From contig JAHELQ010000173.1 in assembly GCA_024644125.1 (NCBI GenBank), positions 1-9,854 of the forward strand: a stretch of 9,854 nt of DNA. Reading direction: 5' to 3'. Below, in pieces: positions 1 to 5,640 of the stretch (position 1 is the first letter of the stretch; each line of letters starts with the position of its first letter). Position numbers and translations under genes: made by a program. This stretch comes from Candidatus Aminicenantota bacterium (GTDB lineage: Bacteria; Acidobacteriota; Aminicenantia; UBA2199). Below the pieces are notes generated by a model, which saw only the letters and a list, made by a program, of their open reading frames with translations, did not search any database and was not told the origin of the DNA.

Positions 1-194
1 TCCTTGCCATCGAAACTTTGAGCGGAGTAATTCGGCTTGTTCGCCACCGGTGAAAAAATATCCCGGCTGACGGTAAATTCCCGATCATCTTTTTTTAACC
101 GTGAAAGATTGATTATTTCAGAGAAGACAATCTGAGATCCCATGAAAAACACCAGGAACAAAATTATGAATAAAAAACAATTCTTACTTGACAA
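1..194 (-). CDS. Partial secreted protein, PilP/GspC-like, after pilO (3' end outside window)
   Basis: I do not recognise this by homology; the role is inferred from position and one motif. The frame is open from a TTG at 192-194 to the window edge, giving about 64 residues. It opens with a short polar stretch (MSSKN), a hydrophobic core of about 12 residues rich in F, L and I, and a plausible signal peptidase site after IVFS near residue 25. The following segment contains SRDIFSP, resembling the RDPF/RNLF-type motif near the start of the mature region of PilP and GspC, the proteins linking the inner-membrane platform to the outer-membrane secretin. I chose TTG because GGAGG at 201-205 lies six bases upstream and the hydrophobic core precedes the first ATG (141-143), so the ATG would remove most of the signal. 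The start overlaps the pilO stop by 11 bp, suggesting translational coupling. It could instead be another periplasmic pilus accessory protein. Confidence 0.6.
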   Translation of the reverse strand, partial: MSSKNCFLFIILFLVFFMGSQIVFSEIINLSRLKKDDREFTVSRDIFSPVANKPNYSAQSFDGK

Positions 195-702
195 AGTAAG
201 CCTCCATGGAAAGTTTCCCCATTATATCGGTTTTTGCTTTATTCAGATTCAGATTCTTGAAGAATACCATTTTGGGATCCTGCTCAACCAGGTGTATGAA
301 CCGTTTGATGTTGGCGTAACTTCCCCTGACATTAAAGTCGATCGTCACCTGCACAATACCCTCGAAAAGATTTTTGATATTGTAACTTTTCCGCAAAGAT
401 TCAAGGGAATTCTGCCGGAGCATCGTCTCCAGTTGATTTCGAAATTCCGGGAATTCTGAAAATTTAATCAGATGCCCATCTTTAAATTGGCTATAGATCT
501 GATCGATATTTTTCCACTCTTTCCCCGACATCTCGAGCTCAAGGAATTGAGTTTCCTTTTTTTCCAGTTCTTTTGCCTGGTTCCCTAAACCCCCAACCGA
601 GAGCATCTCGATCGATGAATAGCCAAAAGAAAAAACCAGGAAAAGCACACTCAGCGCAAAAAAAGCGCCGATCGCATAGATAATAATATTAATCTTTTTC
701 AT
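184..702 (-). CDS. pilO: PilO-like inner-membrane assembly protein (GspM/PilO type)
   Basis: This 172-residue protein has a short basic N-terminus, one membrane segment (about residues 5-27), a charged possible coiled coil (about 41-75) and a C-terminal alpha/beta domain. The stretch GSYANIKRFIHLVEQDP (127-143), followed by a strand around FFKNLNL, is the type of element seen in the ferredoxin-like domain of PilO, where 'G.Y..i..Fl..le' precedes the strand. PilO pairs with PilN in the periplasm and joins the PilM-bound inner-membrane ring to PilP and the secretin. It overlaps the pilN-like gene by 14 bp and has no clear Shine-Dalgarno, so translation probably depends on the upstream gene. It is somewhat shorter than typical PilO (about 200 residues). 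Assignment rests on architecture, order and the C-terminal pattern, so a GspM-type name is equally possible. Confidence 0.7.
   Translation of the reverse strand: MKKINIIIYAIGAFFALSVLFLVFSFGYSSIEMLSVGGLGNQAKELEKKETQFLELEMSGKEWKNIDQIYSQFKDGHLIKFSEFPEFRNQLETMLRQNSLESLRKSYNIKNLFEGIVQVTIDFNVRGSYANIKRFIHLVEQDPKMVFFKNLNLNKAKTDIMGKLSMEAYFVK
201..205 (-). promoter_or_regulatory. Ribosome binding site GGAGG that decides the TTG start of the PilP-like gene
   Basis: Reading the minus strand, GGAGG is followed by six bases and then TTG at 194-192. It sits within the last codons of the pilO-like gene. The in-frame ATG at 143-141 has only T-rich sequence before it, so this site argues for the TTG start. 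Confidence 0.6.
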
Positions 703-1231
703 TGTTGATGAATATAGTCATATTGGCGCGGTACATACCCTCCGCCTCAATTTCGTTTTTTACATTCAAATTATATCTGGCAAAATTCTTGTACGTTTCC
801 ACCAGCTTTGGGAATGTTTGTGCCATCACTGTAATCGTGATCTTGGATTTTTTCTCGTTACCCAACGACAGCCTGCTAAGATTTGCTCCTGCCGGCAATG
901 CGTCTTCCAGAAGATTGAGCCGTTCGATCATGGAAAAAGCCTTCATCTCCACCAGAAAATTGGCAAAACGAACCTGTTTTTTCCACTGAGCCTGAACTTC
1001 CTGAATTTCCTGTTTGTACTTTTGCGATTTCCGTTGGATTTCCTGAAATTTATCCTTGATATCACGCAATTCCTGAACATCTTTTTTGCGGTCCTGCCGG
1101 TTGGTCCAGATATTGTTGCCGGCAATCAGGCAAAACAAAAATGATACAACGATGAATACGGAGGACAAAATAATAAATTTTTTTGTATCTACTTTTTTGT
1201 TTTCTGCAATATTGTAGTTAAGAATTTTCAT
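689..1231 (-). CDS. pilN: PilN-like inner-membrane assembly protein
   Basis: This 180-residue protein has a cytoplasmic N-terminus beginning MKILNYNIAE, one membrane segment (about 19-38), a long Lys/Glu/Gln-rich coiled coil (about 45-90) and a small C-terminal domain. The segment from LEDALPAGANLSRLSL (109-124) through the ITITVMAQTF strand matches the PilN/Fimbrial_PilN layout, in which 'l...lP.gv.l..l' is followed by an alternating strand. In characterised systems the PilN N-terminus binds PilM in the cytoplasm and the periplasmic part pairs with PilO. Here the N-terminus contains NYN, similar to the conserved INL[LI]P-type PilM-binding motif but not the same. The start overlaps the preceding stop as ATGA, with GGGG five bases upstream. 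Identification is by architecture and gene order; sequence conservation in this family is low. Confidence 0.7.
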   Translation of the reverse strand: MKILNYNIAENKKVDTKKFIILSSVFIVVSFLFCLIAGNNIWTNRQDRKKDVQELRDIKDKFQEIQRKSQKYKQEIQEVQAQWKKQVRFANFLVEMKAFSMIERLNLLEDALPAGANLSRLSLGNEKKSKITITVMAQTFPKLVETYKNFARYNLNVKNEIEAEGMYRANMTIFINNEKD

Positions 1232-2046
1232 GGTATCCCCGGTAAAAATAATGGTTTCTGGATTTTTCCACCTATCTGGCGGATATTCGAATCCAGTAGT
1301 TTTTCCTTCAGCAACTCGAGACCCGGCTTTGGGCGGGTCGCAAACAGACTGTAGGTCGAAGGTTGCCGGGAATAGGTGGTTTTGACAAAATTCAATGTTC
1401 TTGCCACCTCTTCGGAAAGATCATTGTCCTTATCGCAGCGGAATTTTCGCAAATAATAGGGAACAGATTTATCCTGAAATACAATCGTTGTCAGAGAATC
1501 ATCCAGCTCCACCAAAAAATCGGGTTCGCCGTTTCGGTTCCCTGGCAACCATGATCCCCAAAAATAGTTCAATAACTGCATCGTGGAATTCCCGATAAAA
1601 ATGAGTTCCAGCCCATTGCCTTTGAACAACGCTTCGATTTTTTCCAGGAACTCGCGCTTAAAAAGGACCGACATCACCTTTTTTTTGCTAATCATGAAGT
1701 ATTGATGGTCGTAAAGGTCTATTTTTTCAGGAAATACTTTTTGCAACCGCCACTCGATCAAATCCCGCCGGCGCTCTTCAAGTAAAGGGATTTTCTCGAA
1801 CTCAAAAATATTGAAAATAAAGTTTCCTGAATTCAATACCAATCCGACACTGCTGTTACCGCCGGTTAGTCCTTGTTTAACCCGGGCTAATTCCTCCTTC
1901 CCAGCTTTGAAGATGTTCGTGTTTTCCAGAACGGCGGTGGATTTGCATTTCCCTTTAACCAGGCTATACACTTCAAGATGCTCTTCGCCGGAGTACACAA
2001 ATTGTTCCGGCTTTTTTAATGGAGTAAAAATTTTTGTTATAACCAT
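1228..2046 (-). CDS. pilM: PilM/GspL-like cytoplasmic protein with a degenerate actin-like fold
   Basis: The 272-residue product has no membrane segment or signal peptide and lies exactly where PilM is expected, between pilB and pilN. Two regions look PilM/GspL-like. The first is the strand and helix containing VGLVLNSGNFIF (about 67-78) and then LIEWRLQKVFP (about 96-106), the usual 'W.l.k.lP' element. The second is FLVELDDSLTTIVFQ (about 178-192), in the place where PilM normally has a D-G phosphate loop. The N-terminal GxDxGSxxxK motif is not present, and the second loop has DDS rather than a glycine-containing turn. With a length well under the usual 350 or so, this suggests a structural PilM that no longer binds nucleotide. 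It starts on ATG, overlaps the pilB stop by 10 bp, and has only a weak purine-rich site, so it is likely coupled. Confidence is moderate because similarity is remote. Confidence 0.65.
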   Translation of the reverse strand: MVITKIFTPLKKPEQFVYSGEEHLEVYSLVKGKCKSTAVLENTNIFKAGKEELARVKQGLTGGNSSVGLVLNSGNFIFNIFEFEKIPLLEERRRDLIEWRLQKVFPEKIDLYDHQYFMISKKKVMSVLFKREFLEKIEALFKGNGLELIFIGNSTMQLLNYFWGSWLPGNRNGEPDFLVELDDSLTTIVFQDKSVPYYLRKFRCDKDNDLSEEVARTLNFVKTTYSRQPSTYSLFATRPKPGLELLKEKLLDSNIRQIGGKIQKPLFLPGIP

Positions 2047-3572
2047 TCTTTTATCGTCACCCTGTTTAATTCGTCCAACGATGTGAGACCCGCCTTCACT
2101 TTTTCAATACCGTCTTTCCTGAGCGGAATCATCCCTTTGTTCATTGCCAGTTTTTTAATTTCGGATGTCGATTTTTTCGCCAGGATCAATTCCTTGATAT
2201 CATCGGTCAATTCGAGGATTTCTCCTATAGCGGTACGGCCGGAATACCCCAATCCTGAACATTCAGGACAGCCCACAGGTTTATACACAACATCCGTGAA
2301 CGTGCCCTTCTCGATCCGGTTAAACAGGTATTCATTATCATCGGGATGGTAGGAGGTTTTACATTCATTGCACAATTGCCGCACCAGACGTTGCGCGGCG
2401 ATGCAATTCAACGAAGAGATAAAACTATAGGGATCGACACCCATATGGATAAAACGGCCCAGAACATCGAACACATTGTTGGCATGTACCGTGGTGAAAA
2501 CCAGATGACCGGTGAGGGCTGATTGGATAGCAATCTGTGCCGTTTCGGGATCGCGGATCTCACCTACCATAATCTTGTCGGGATCATGCCTCAAAATAGA
2601 GCGCAATCCCCTTGCGAACGTGAGCCCCTTCTTCTCGTTAACCGGAATCTGGGTGATCTCATCGATCTGGTATTCTACCGGGTCTTCAATGGTAATGATC
2701 TTGTCTTCTGGATTTTTTATTTCATTCAGGGCCGCATAAAGAGTCGTTGTTTTCCCGCTTCCCGTAGGACCTGTTACCAGGAACATCCCATAGGGTTGGG
2801 TGATATAGTAATTGATCTTCTCCAGTAAAAGATCGGAGAAGCCCAATTGCGCAAGATTCAATTCTCCAATGTTCTCGGTAATCATCTCGCGATCGAGGAT
2901 TCGAATGACGCAGTTTTCCCCGTAAACGCCCGGCATGATGGACACGCGGAAATCGATGGTTTTATGCTTGAATTTCATGCGAAAACGTCCATCTTGCGGA
3001 ATCCGGCGTTCAGCGATATCCAGTTCCGAAATGACCTTGATACGGGTAATCAAGGGCAGGTGGTATATTTTATCCAATGGCTCCATCACCTGATTCAGGA
3101 TGCCGTCGATTCTGAATTTTATCTGAACCTGGTGATTCTGCGCTTCGATATGTATATCGGACGCCTTTTTGTTAACTGCTGAAAAAACGATATTGTTCAG
3201 AAGTTTGATCACCGAATCATCTTCTTCGGTAATCCGTTCAATAGTGAGGGACTCATCCTCCACTTCTTCCATTTTTTTCTTGACAAAAAAGCTTTCACTT
3301 TTGTCTTTCAGTACCTTTGTGAAGGTATCGCTCTTCTTCAGGATCCGTTCGATATCGTCTTTTTTGGCGCGGATAGGAATAACCTTTTTCTGGATATAAT
3401 TTTCGACAATGGTTATTTTGTCGAGGTTTTCCGGATCGAACATCGCGACTTCCAACGAATTTTCATCTTCGTTTACTGGAAAGAACAGGTTTTTGATCAA
3501 AAACTCCGCCGGGAATTTGGCCAACAGATCATAATCGATTCTGATTTTTGTTAGGTCTACTTCTTGTGTCAT
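2037..3572 (-). CDS. pilB: PilB/GspE-family pilus assembly or type II secretion ATPase
   Basis: This 511-residue hexameric AAA-type motor is expected to drive polymerisation of pilin or pseudopilin through PilC on the cytoplasmic side of the inner membrane. Residues 1-80 match only the C-terminal half of the T2SSE_N/MshEN domain (FPVNEDENSLEVAMFDPENL, 31-50). Residues 120-230 are the N2 domain. The motor has Walker A GPTGSGKT (268-275), Asp box TIEDPVE (294-300), Walker B IMVGEIRD (334-341) and His box TGHLVFTTVHAN (354-365). The tetracysteine zinc site is C401, C404, C435 and C438, followed by GYSGRTAIGE. All catalytic motifs appear intact. The start is an ATGA overlap with the pilC stop, with AAGG a few bases upstream. 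Length is nearer to GspE (about 500) than to classic PilB (about 560). A retraction ATPase (PilT) is unlikely because PilT lacks the N-terminal and zinc regions. Confidence 0.95.
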   Translation of the reverse strand: MTQEVDLTKIRIDYDLLAKFPAEFLIKNLFFPVNEDENSLEVAMFDPENLDKITIVENYIQKKVIPIRAKKDDIERILKKSDTFTKVLKDKSESFFVKKKMEEVEDESLTIERITEEDDSVIKLLNNIVFSAVNKKASDIHIEAQNHQVQIKFRIDGILNQVMEPLDKIYHLPLITRIKVISELDIAERRIPQDGRFRMKFKHKTIDFRVSIMPGVYGENCVIRILDREMITENIGELNLAQLGFSDLLLEKINYYITQPYGMFLVTGPTGSGKTTTLYAALNEIKNPEDKIITIEDPVEYQIDEITQIPVNEKKGLTFARGLRSILRHDPDKIMVGEIRDPETAQIAIQSALTGHLVFTTVHANNVFDVLGRFIHMGVDPYSFISSLNCIAAQRLVRQLCNECKTSYHPDDNEYLFNRIEKGTFTDVVYKPVGCPECSGLGYSGRTAIGEILELTDDIKELILAKKSTSEIKKLAMNKGMIPLRKDGIEKVKAGLTSLDELNRVTIKEWL

Positions 3573-4777
3573 CTCACTACCTTGATGGTGCTAAATATTG
3601 GGAGATATATAGAGAGCAACATAAAAAGAATTACCAATCCCAACACGATGATGATCACAGGTTCAATCAGCGATATGATCGTGTTCACTTTCGAATTTAT
3701 AGAGCTCTCAAAAAAATCTGCATTTTTATTCAAAACATCGGTCAAGTTACCAGAAGAATCACCCACGCGGGTGACCTCAACCATGATTTTGGGGACTTCG
3801 TCTATCTCGTCGAGAACATCGGACAGAAGATTGCCCGCTTTTATTTTTTCAGGAATATGATACACTTTGGAGTACAGGTACCGGTTGGTCACAGTTTCCA
3901 CGGCAATACCAGTAGCTTCCGGAACAGGAATTCCCCCTGCGATCAATATTGTCAGAGTACGGGAAAAAACCGCCATGGAATTCTCTAGAATGATTTTCCC
4001 AATTAACGGGAGCTTCAACTTCAAACGGTCCATGATGATAATTTGCTGGTTGAATCTCTCCAACGCTTTTATTCCGGCAAAAAGGCCCACGAAGGCAAGA
4101 ATGAAGATATGAATGTTGTTTTTTAGAAAACTTGAAGAATTCATGAAAAATTGGGTGAAAAATGGAAGCTCCGCTTCGAAATTAACATAAAATTCAGTGA
4201 ATCTCGGAATAACAAATATCATCACCACCAGAACGATCATGATCATAAAGATGAATAGAATGATGGGATACGAAAGGCTGGAAAATGTCCTTTTCTTAAG
4301 ATTGTAAACCTTCTCGAGATAAATATTGAATTTCTCTAAAACCGTAATCAAGTCGCCGCTTTTTTCTCCGGCTAAAACCGACGCCCGATAAATTTTATGA
4401 AATGGAATCTGCGAAGAGGTAAACGCATCGGAAATCTGAACTCCATTTCCGATATCCGCTTTGGCCTGTACCAGAATTTCCCTCAAGTGCCCTTTTTTCA
4501 TATTACCGACAACAACACCAAGAGATTTTATGAATGAAATTCCTGCGTTTAGGAGGATTACCATTTTTTGGTTGAACAACAAAAAATCGGAGTACTTGAT
4601 TTTTTTTGCAAAAAGGCCAAAAAATGAAAAATTTACAAAGTAGGATCTTTTGACAGAAAGCAGCTTCTCATCGGCATTCTCATACGACTCCTGCAATTCC
4701 TTTTTGCTTTCGGAAAAAAGCGTCCGAACGACCAATTCACCATTTTCATTGATAAAGGTACATTTATAATATGACAT
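3569..4777 (-). CDS. pilC: PilC/GspF-family inner-membrane platform protein
   Basis: The 402-residue polytopic protein is the platform through which the ATPase acts on pilins. It carries two T2SSF domains: about residues 63-170, with FNQKMVILLNAGISFIKSL and later AGEKSGDL, and about 270-370, with FSRTLTILIAGGIPVPEAT and GDSSGNL. Both copies keep the 'L..aG.p...al' and 'G..sG.L' signatures. Membrane segments lie near 171-191, 222-238 and 370-394. The frame is open upstream to a TTG at 4834, but ATG 4777 is preferred: it yields the usual MSYYKCTFINENGE-type opening, and a GAAGGT (4788-4793) precedes it, though at a rather long distance of about 10-11 bases. It is the first gene of the operon and overlaps pilB by 4 bp. 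Having the platform gene before the ATPase gene reverses the more familiar E-F or B-C order. Confidence 0.93.
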   Translation of the reverse strand: MSYYKCTFINENGELVVRTLFSESKKELQESYENADEKLLSVKRSYFVNFSFFGLFAKKIKYSDFLLFNQKMVILLNAGISFIKSLGVVVGNMKKGHLREILVQAKADIGNGVQISDAFTSSQIPFHKIYRASVLAGEKSGDLITVLEKFNIYLEKVYNLKKRTFSSLSYPIILFIFMIMIVLVVMIFVIPRFTEFYVNFEAELPFFTQFFMNSSSFLKNNIHIFILAFVGLFAGIKALERFNQQIIIMDRLKLKLPLIGKIILENSMAVFSRTLTILIAGGIPVPEATGIAVETVTNRYLYSKVYHIPEKIKAGNLLSDVLDEIDEVPKIMVEVTRVGDSSGNLTDVLNKNADFFESSINSKVNTIISLIEPVIIIVLGLVILFMLLSIYLPIFSTIKVVR

Positions 4778-4852
4778 TGGGATGGTTACCTTCAATTGAA
4801 TTCTGATATAACGAGGCAATCGCCAGTGTTTCAAAAATGTTTTGGGTACGAC

Positions 4853-4862
4853 TTGTATACAA
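4853..4862. repeat. Perfect palindrome TTGTATACAA at the predicted pilus transcript start
   Basis: TTGTA and TACAA are exact reverse complements with no spacer. If the promoter at 4872-4900 is correct, this palindrome covers about +3 to +12 of the transcript, a typical place for a repressor site. A 10-bp AT-rich palindrome could also occur by chance. Confidence 0.45.
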
Positions 4863-4871
4863 CATGGTAAA

Positions 4872-4900
4872 ATTATATCACATCGCTTAGCGATTGTCTC
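4872..4900 (-). promoter_or_regulatory. Candidate sigma-70-type promoter with extended -10 for the pilCBMNO operon
   Basis: On the minus strand a perfect TATAAT (4877-4872) is preceded directly by TGA, giving the TGn extended -10. Seventeen bases further upstream is GAGACA (4900-4895), four of six matches to TTGACA. Transcription would start near 4865, leaving an untranslated leader of roughly 88 bases before the pilC ATG at 4777. It is the best promoter candidate in the gap. It assumes housekeeping sigma-factor rules apply in this organism. Confidence 0.6.
4882..4894. repeat. Inverted repeat ATCGCT-T-AGCGAT inside the promoter spacer
   Basis: Two perfect 6-bp arms flank one base. The repeat occupies the -35-proximal 13 bp of the 17-bp spacer in the candidate promoter, so a protein bound here would sit between -35 and -10. 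This placement makes an operator plausible, but no known regulator's consensus is recognised. Confidence 0.5.
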
Positions 4901-4965
4901 CGGCTACCACTTTCTTTCGATAAAAAATCCAGGTCCATTTTATTCATCATGAAAACATTCTACAT

Positions 4966-4981
4966 TAGGGGGAATCCCCTA
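4966..4981. repeat. GC-rich inverted repeat TAGGGG-GAAT-CCCCTA
   Basis: Six-bp perfect arms surround four bases, standing out in an AT-rich gap. As RNA it would form a small stable hairpin. No T-run follows on either strand, so it does not look like an intrinsic terminator. It lies about 65 bp upstream of the -35 of the main promoter candidate and could be an activator site or a transcript structure. Confidence 0.45.
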
Positions 4982-4984
4982 TGG

Positions 4985-5014
4985 GTCATAAACTTATAAT
5001 AAGTTTGTCATAAA
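4985..5014. repeat. 17-bp palindrome AAACTTAT-A-ATAAGTTT embedded between two GTCATAAA direct repeats
   Basis: The palindrome at 4990-5006 has perfect 8-bp arms around one central base. GTCATAAA occurs at 4985-4992 and again at 5007-5014, start points 22 bp apart, about two turns of the helix, so equivalent bases face the same side of the DNA. This arrangement resembles a binding site for a dimeric or paired regulator. The high A+T content raises the chance of coincidence for the palindrome, less so for the combined layout. Confidence 0.55.
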
Positions 5015-5022
5015 AATGTCAC
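4993..5022 (-). promoter_or_regulatory. Second, weaker promoter candidate upstream of the pilus operon
   Basis: On the minus strand GTGACA (5022-5017, five of six to TTGACA) is followed by 18 bases and TATAAG (4998-4993, five of six). The -10 falls within the 17-bp palindrome, so any protein on the palindrome would block this promoter. It would give a longer leader, with a start near 4986. Weaker than the 4872-4900 candidate. Confidence 0.35.
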
Positions 5023-5106
5023 GGCCTGCGAAAAACGCTTTTCCCCTCCCAGGGTAAATACCGGGAAAGTTTGCATATCCTGAAGAAAAAATAAATAATC
5101 CAAAGT

Positions 5107-5418
5107 TCAATATATTGTTAATATCTTTTCAATGGCCTGAAAATAGGCCTCCGGAGCATCCACTACCGACACCCCCATCTGGTTCTTACCTTCTTTGAGA
5201 GTCGATTCGCTCAACCAGTGAATATAACCTTTGACATCGAAAGGTTCCTCATTGATCCTTACCTGGAGTTCCAGATGCCTGTTTTTAGGATAAAATGGAA
5301 TGACTAATTGCATCCCATCGCGAGATAAATCTATCAATTCAGCCATTTCATCGTCAATAGCGATGGAGATTCTATTTATTTTGTTCAATTCCCAACGTTT
5401 ATCCTTTCGTTTATCCAT
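5107..5418 (-). CDS. PilZ-domain protein, probable cyclic-di-GMP receptor
   Basis: The 103-residue protein is a single PilZ domain with no membrane segment. It has the two c-di-GMP-binding signatures: RxxxR at R4-R8 (RKDKR) near the N-terminus and DxSxxG at D30-G35 (DLSRDG), followed by the beta-barrel pattern ending in IHWLSE and QMGVSV. Both motifs are complete, so ligand binding is likely. The ATG at 5418 has an excellent ribosome binding site, AAGGAGG (5426-5432), seven bases upstream. It stands alone, with 222 bp before it and 329 bp after it, and lies directly upstream of the pilus operon in the same orientation. A role tying c-di-GMP level to pilus or secretion activity is therefore reasonable but inferred from proximity. 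PilZ proteins also act on motility, polysaccharide synthesis and transcription. Confidence 0.87.
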   Translation of the reverse strand: MDKRKDKRWELNKINRISIAIDDEMAELIDLSRDGMQLVIPFYPKNRHLELQVRINEEPFDVKGYIHWLSESTLKEGKNQMGVSVVDAPEAYFQAIEKILTIY

Positions 5419-5425
5419 TAAAACT

Positions 5426-5432
5426 CCTCCTT
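5426..5432 (-). promoter_or_regulatory. Strong ribosome binding site AAGGAGG of the PilZ gene
   Basis: It is followed by seven bases and ATG 5418-5416. A second AGGAGGT lies at 5461-5467, immediately before an in-frame ATG (5460-5458) that meets TGA after five codons. That upper site cannot produce the PilZ protein and has too little spacing for its own ATG. Confidence 0.75.
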
Positions 5433-5465
5433 GACATTAATCTCAAATAATTACAGACATACCTC

Positions 5466-5481
5466 CTATCAAACTATCAAA
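5466..5481. repeat. Tandem direct repeat CTATCAAA x2 in the PilZ leader
   Basis: Two exact 8-bp copies lie head to tail (5466-5473, 5474-5481) just upstream of the upper AGGAGGT. They may be a regulator site or chance. The rest of the 222-bp gap (5419-5640) is AT-rich. It contains a minus-strand TATAAT at 5534-5529 without a good -35, a possible promoter element for this gene with a leader of about 100 bases. Confidence 0.35.
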
Positions 5482-5603
5482 CGGACAGCCAATTAAAAAA
5501 TCTTAAAATCCCATCCATCCAGCATCAAATTATATAACCTTAAACAATCGGGTTTTGACGTCCAGCGAGTATTGTCCTCTATAATAATAATATAAAAATC
5601 ATT

Positions 5604-5634
5604 TTTTTCAATCACTCTGACTGTTTTTGAAAAA
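5604..5634 (-). terminator. Weak AT-rich inverted repeat after the ABC permease gene
   Basis: On the minus strand TTTTTCA (5634-5628) pairs exactly with TGAAAAA (5610-5604) across a 17-base loop, with T-rich sequence beyond. It is in the right place to end the upstream transcription unit, but the stem has one G-C pair and a large loop, so stability is doubtful. Confidence 0.22.
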
Positions 5635-5640
5635 CCGCTT

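Larger units (their letters stand above)
4778..5106. other. 329-bp intergenic control region of the pilus operon
   Basis: No convincing gene lies here on either strand. It contains the candidate promoters and inverted repeats listed separately. It also holds TTCAATTGAA (4791-4800), a 10-bp perfect palindrome abutting the pilC ribosome binding site, and an imperfect hairpin at 5048-5065 just after the pilZ stop: CCCGGTA, two bases, TACC, a two-base bulge, GGG on the minus strand. No T-run follows that hairpin directly, so I do not call it a terminator. I looked for a c-di-GMP riboswitch (GEMM) because PilZ is next door and did not see its conserved core. Confidence 0.7.

Noticed and set aside
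142..459. Plus-strand 105-codon frame and other plus-strand frames across the window
   Set aside because: They lie opposite well-supported minus-strand genes, lack ribosome binding sites and show no recognisable domains.
4873..4950. 25-codon minus-strand frame (ATG 4950 to TAA) in the pilus control region, a possible leader peptide
   Set aside because: No Shine-Dalgarno precedes it, it overlaps the best promoter candidate, and there is no run of regulatory codons or following attenuator hairpin.
5048..5065. Hairpin after pilZ as an intrinsic terminator
   Set aside because: The stem is interrupted by a two-base bulge, the loop is very small, and the next bases on the minus strand are purines, not a T-run.
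4778..5106. c-di-GMP riboswitch or sigma-54 promoter upstream of the pilus operon
   Set aside because: Looked for because of the PilZ neighbour and because pilus genes are often sigma-54 dependent. No GEMM core and no properly spaced GG/GC elements were found.
5555..5585. Plus-strand TTGACG and TATAAT, a possible antisense promoter into the transporter genes
   Set aside because: The spacer is 19 bp, no plus-strand gene follows, and the region is AT-rich enough for a chance TATAAT.
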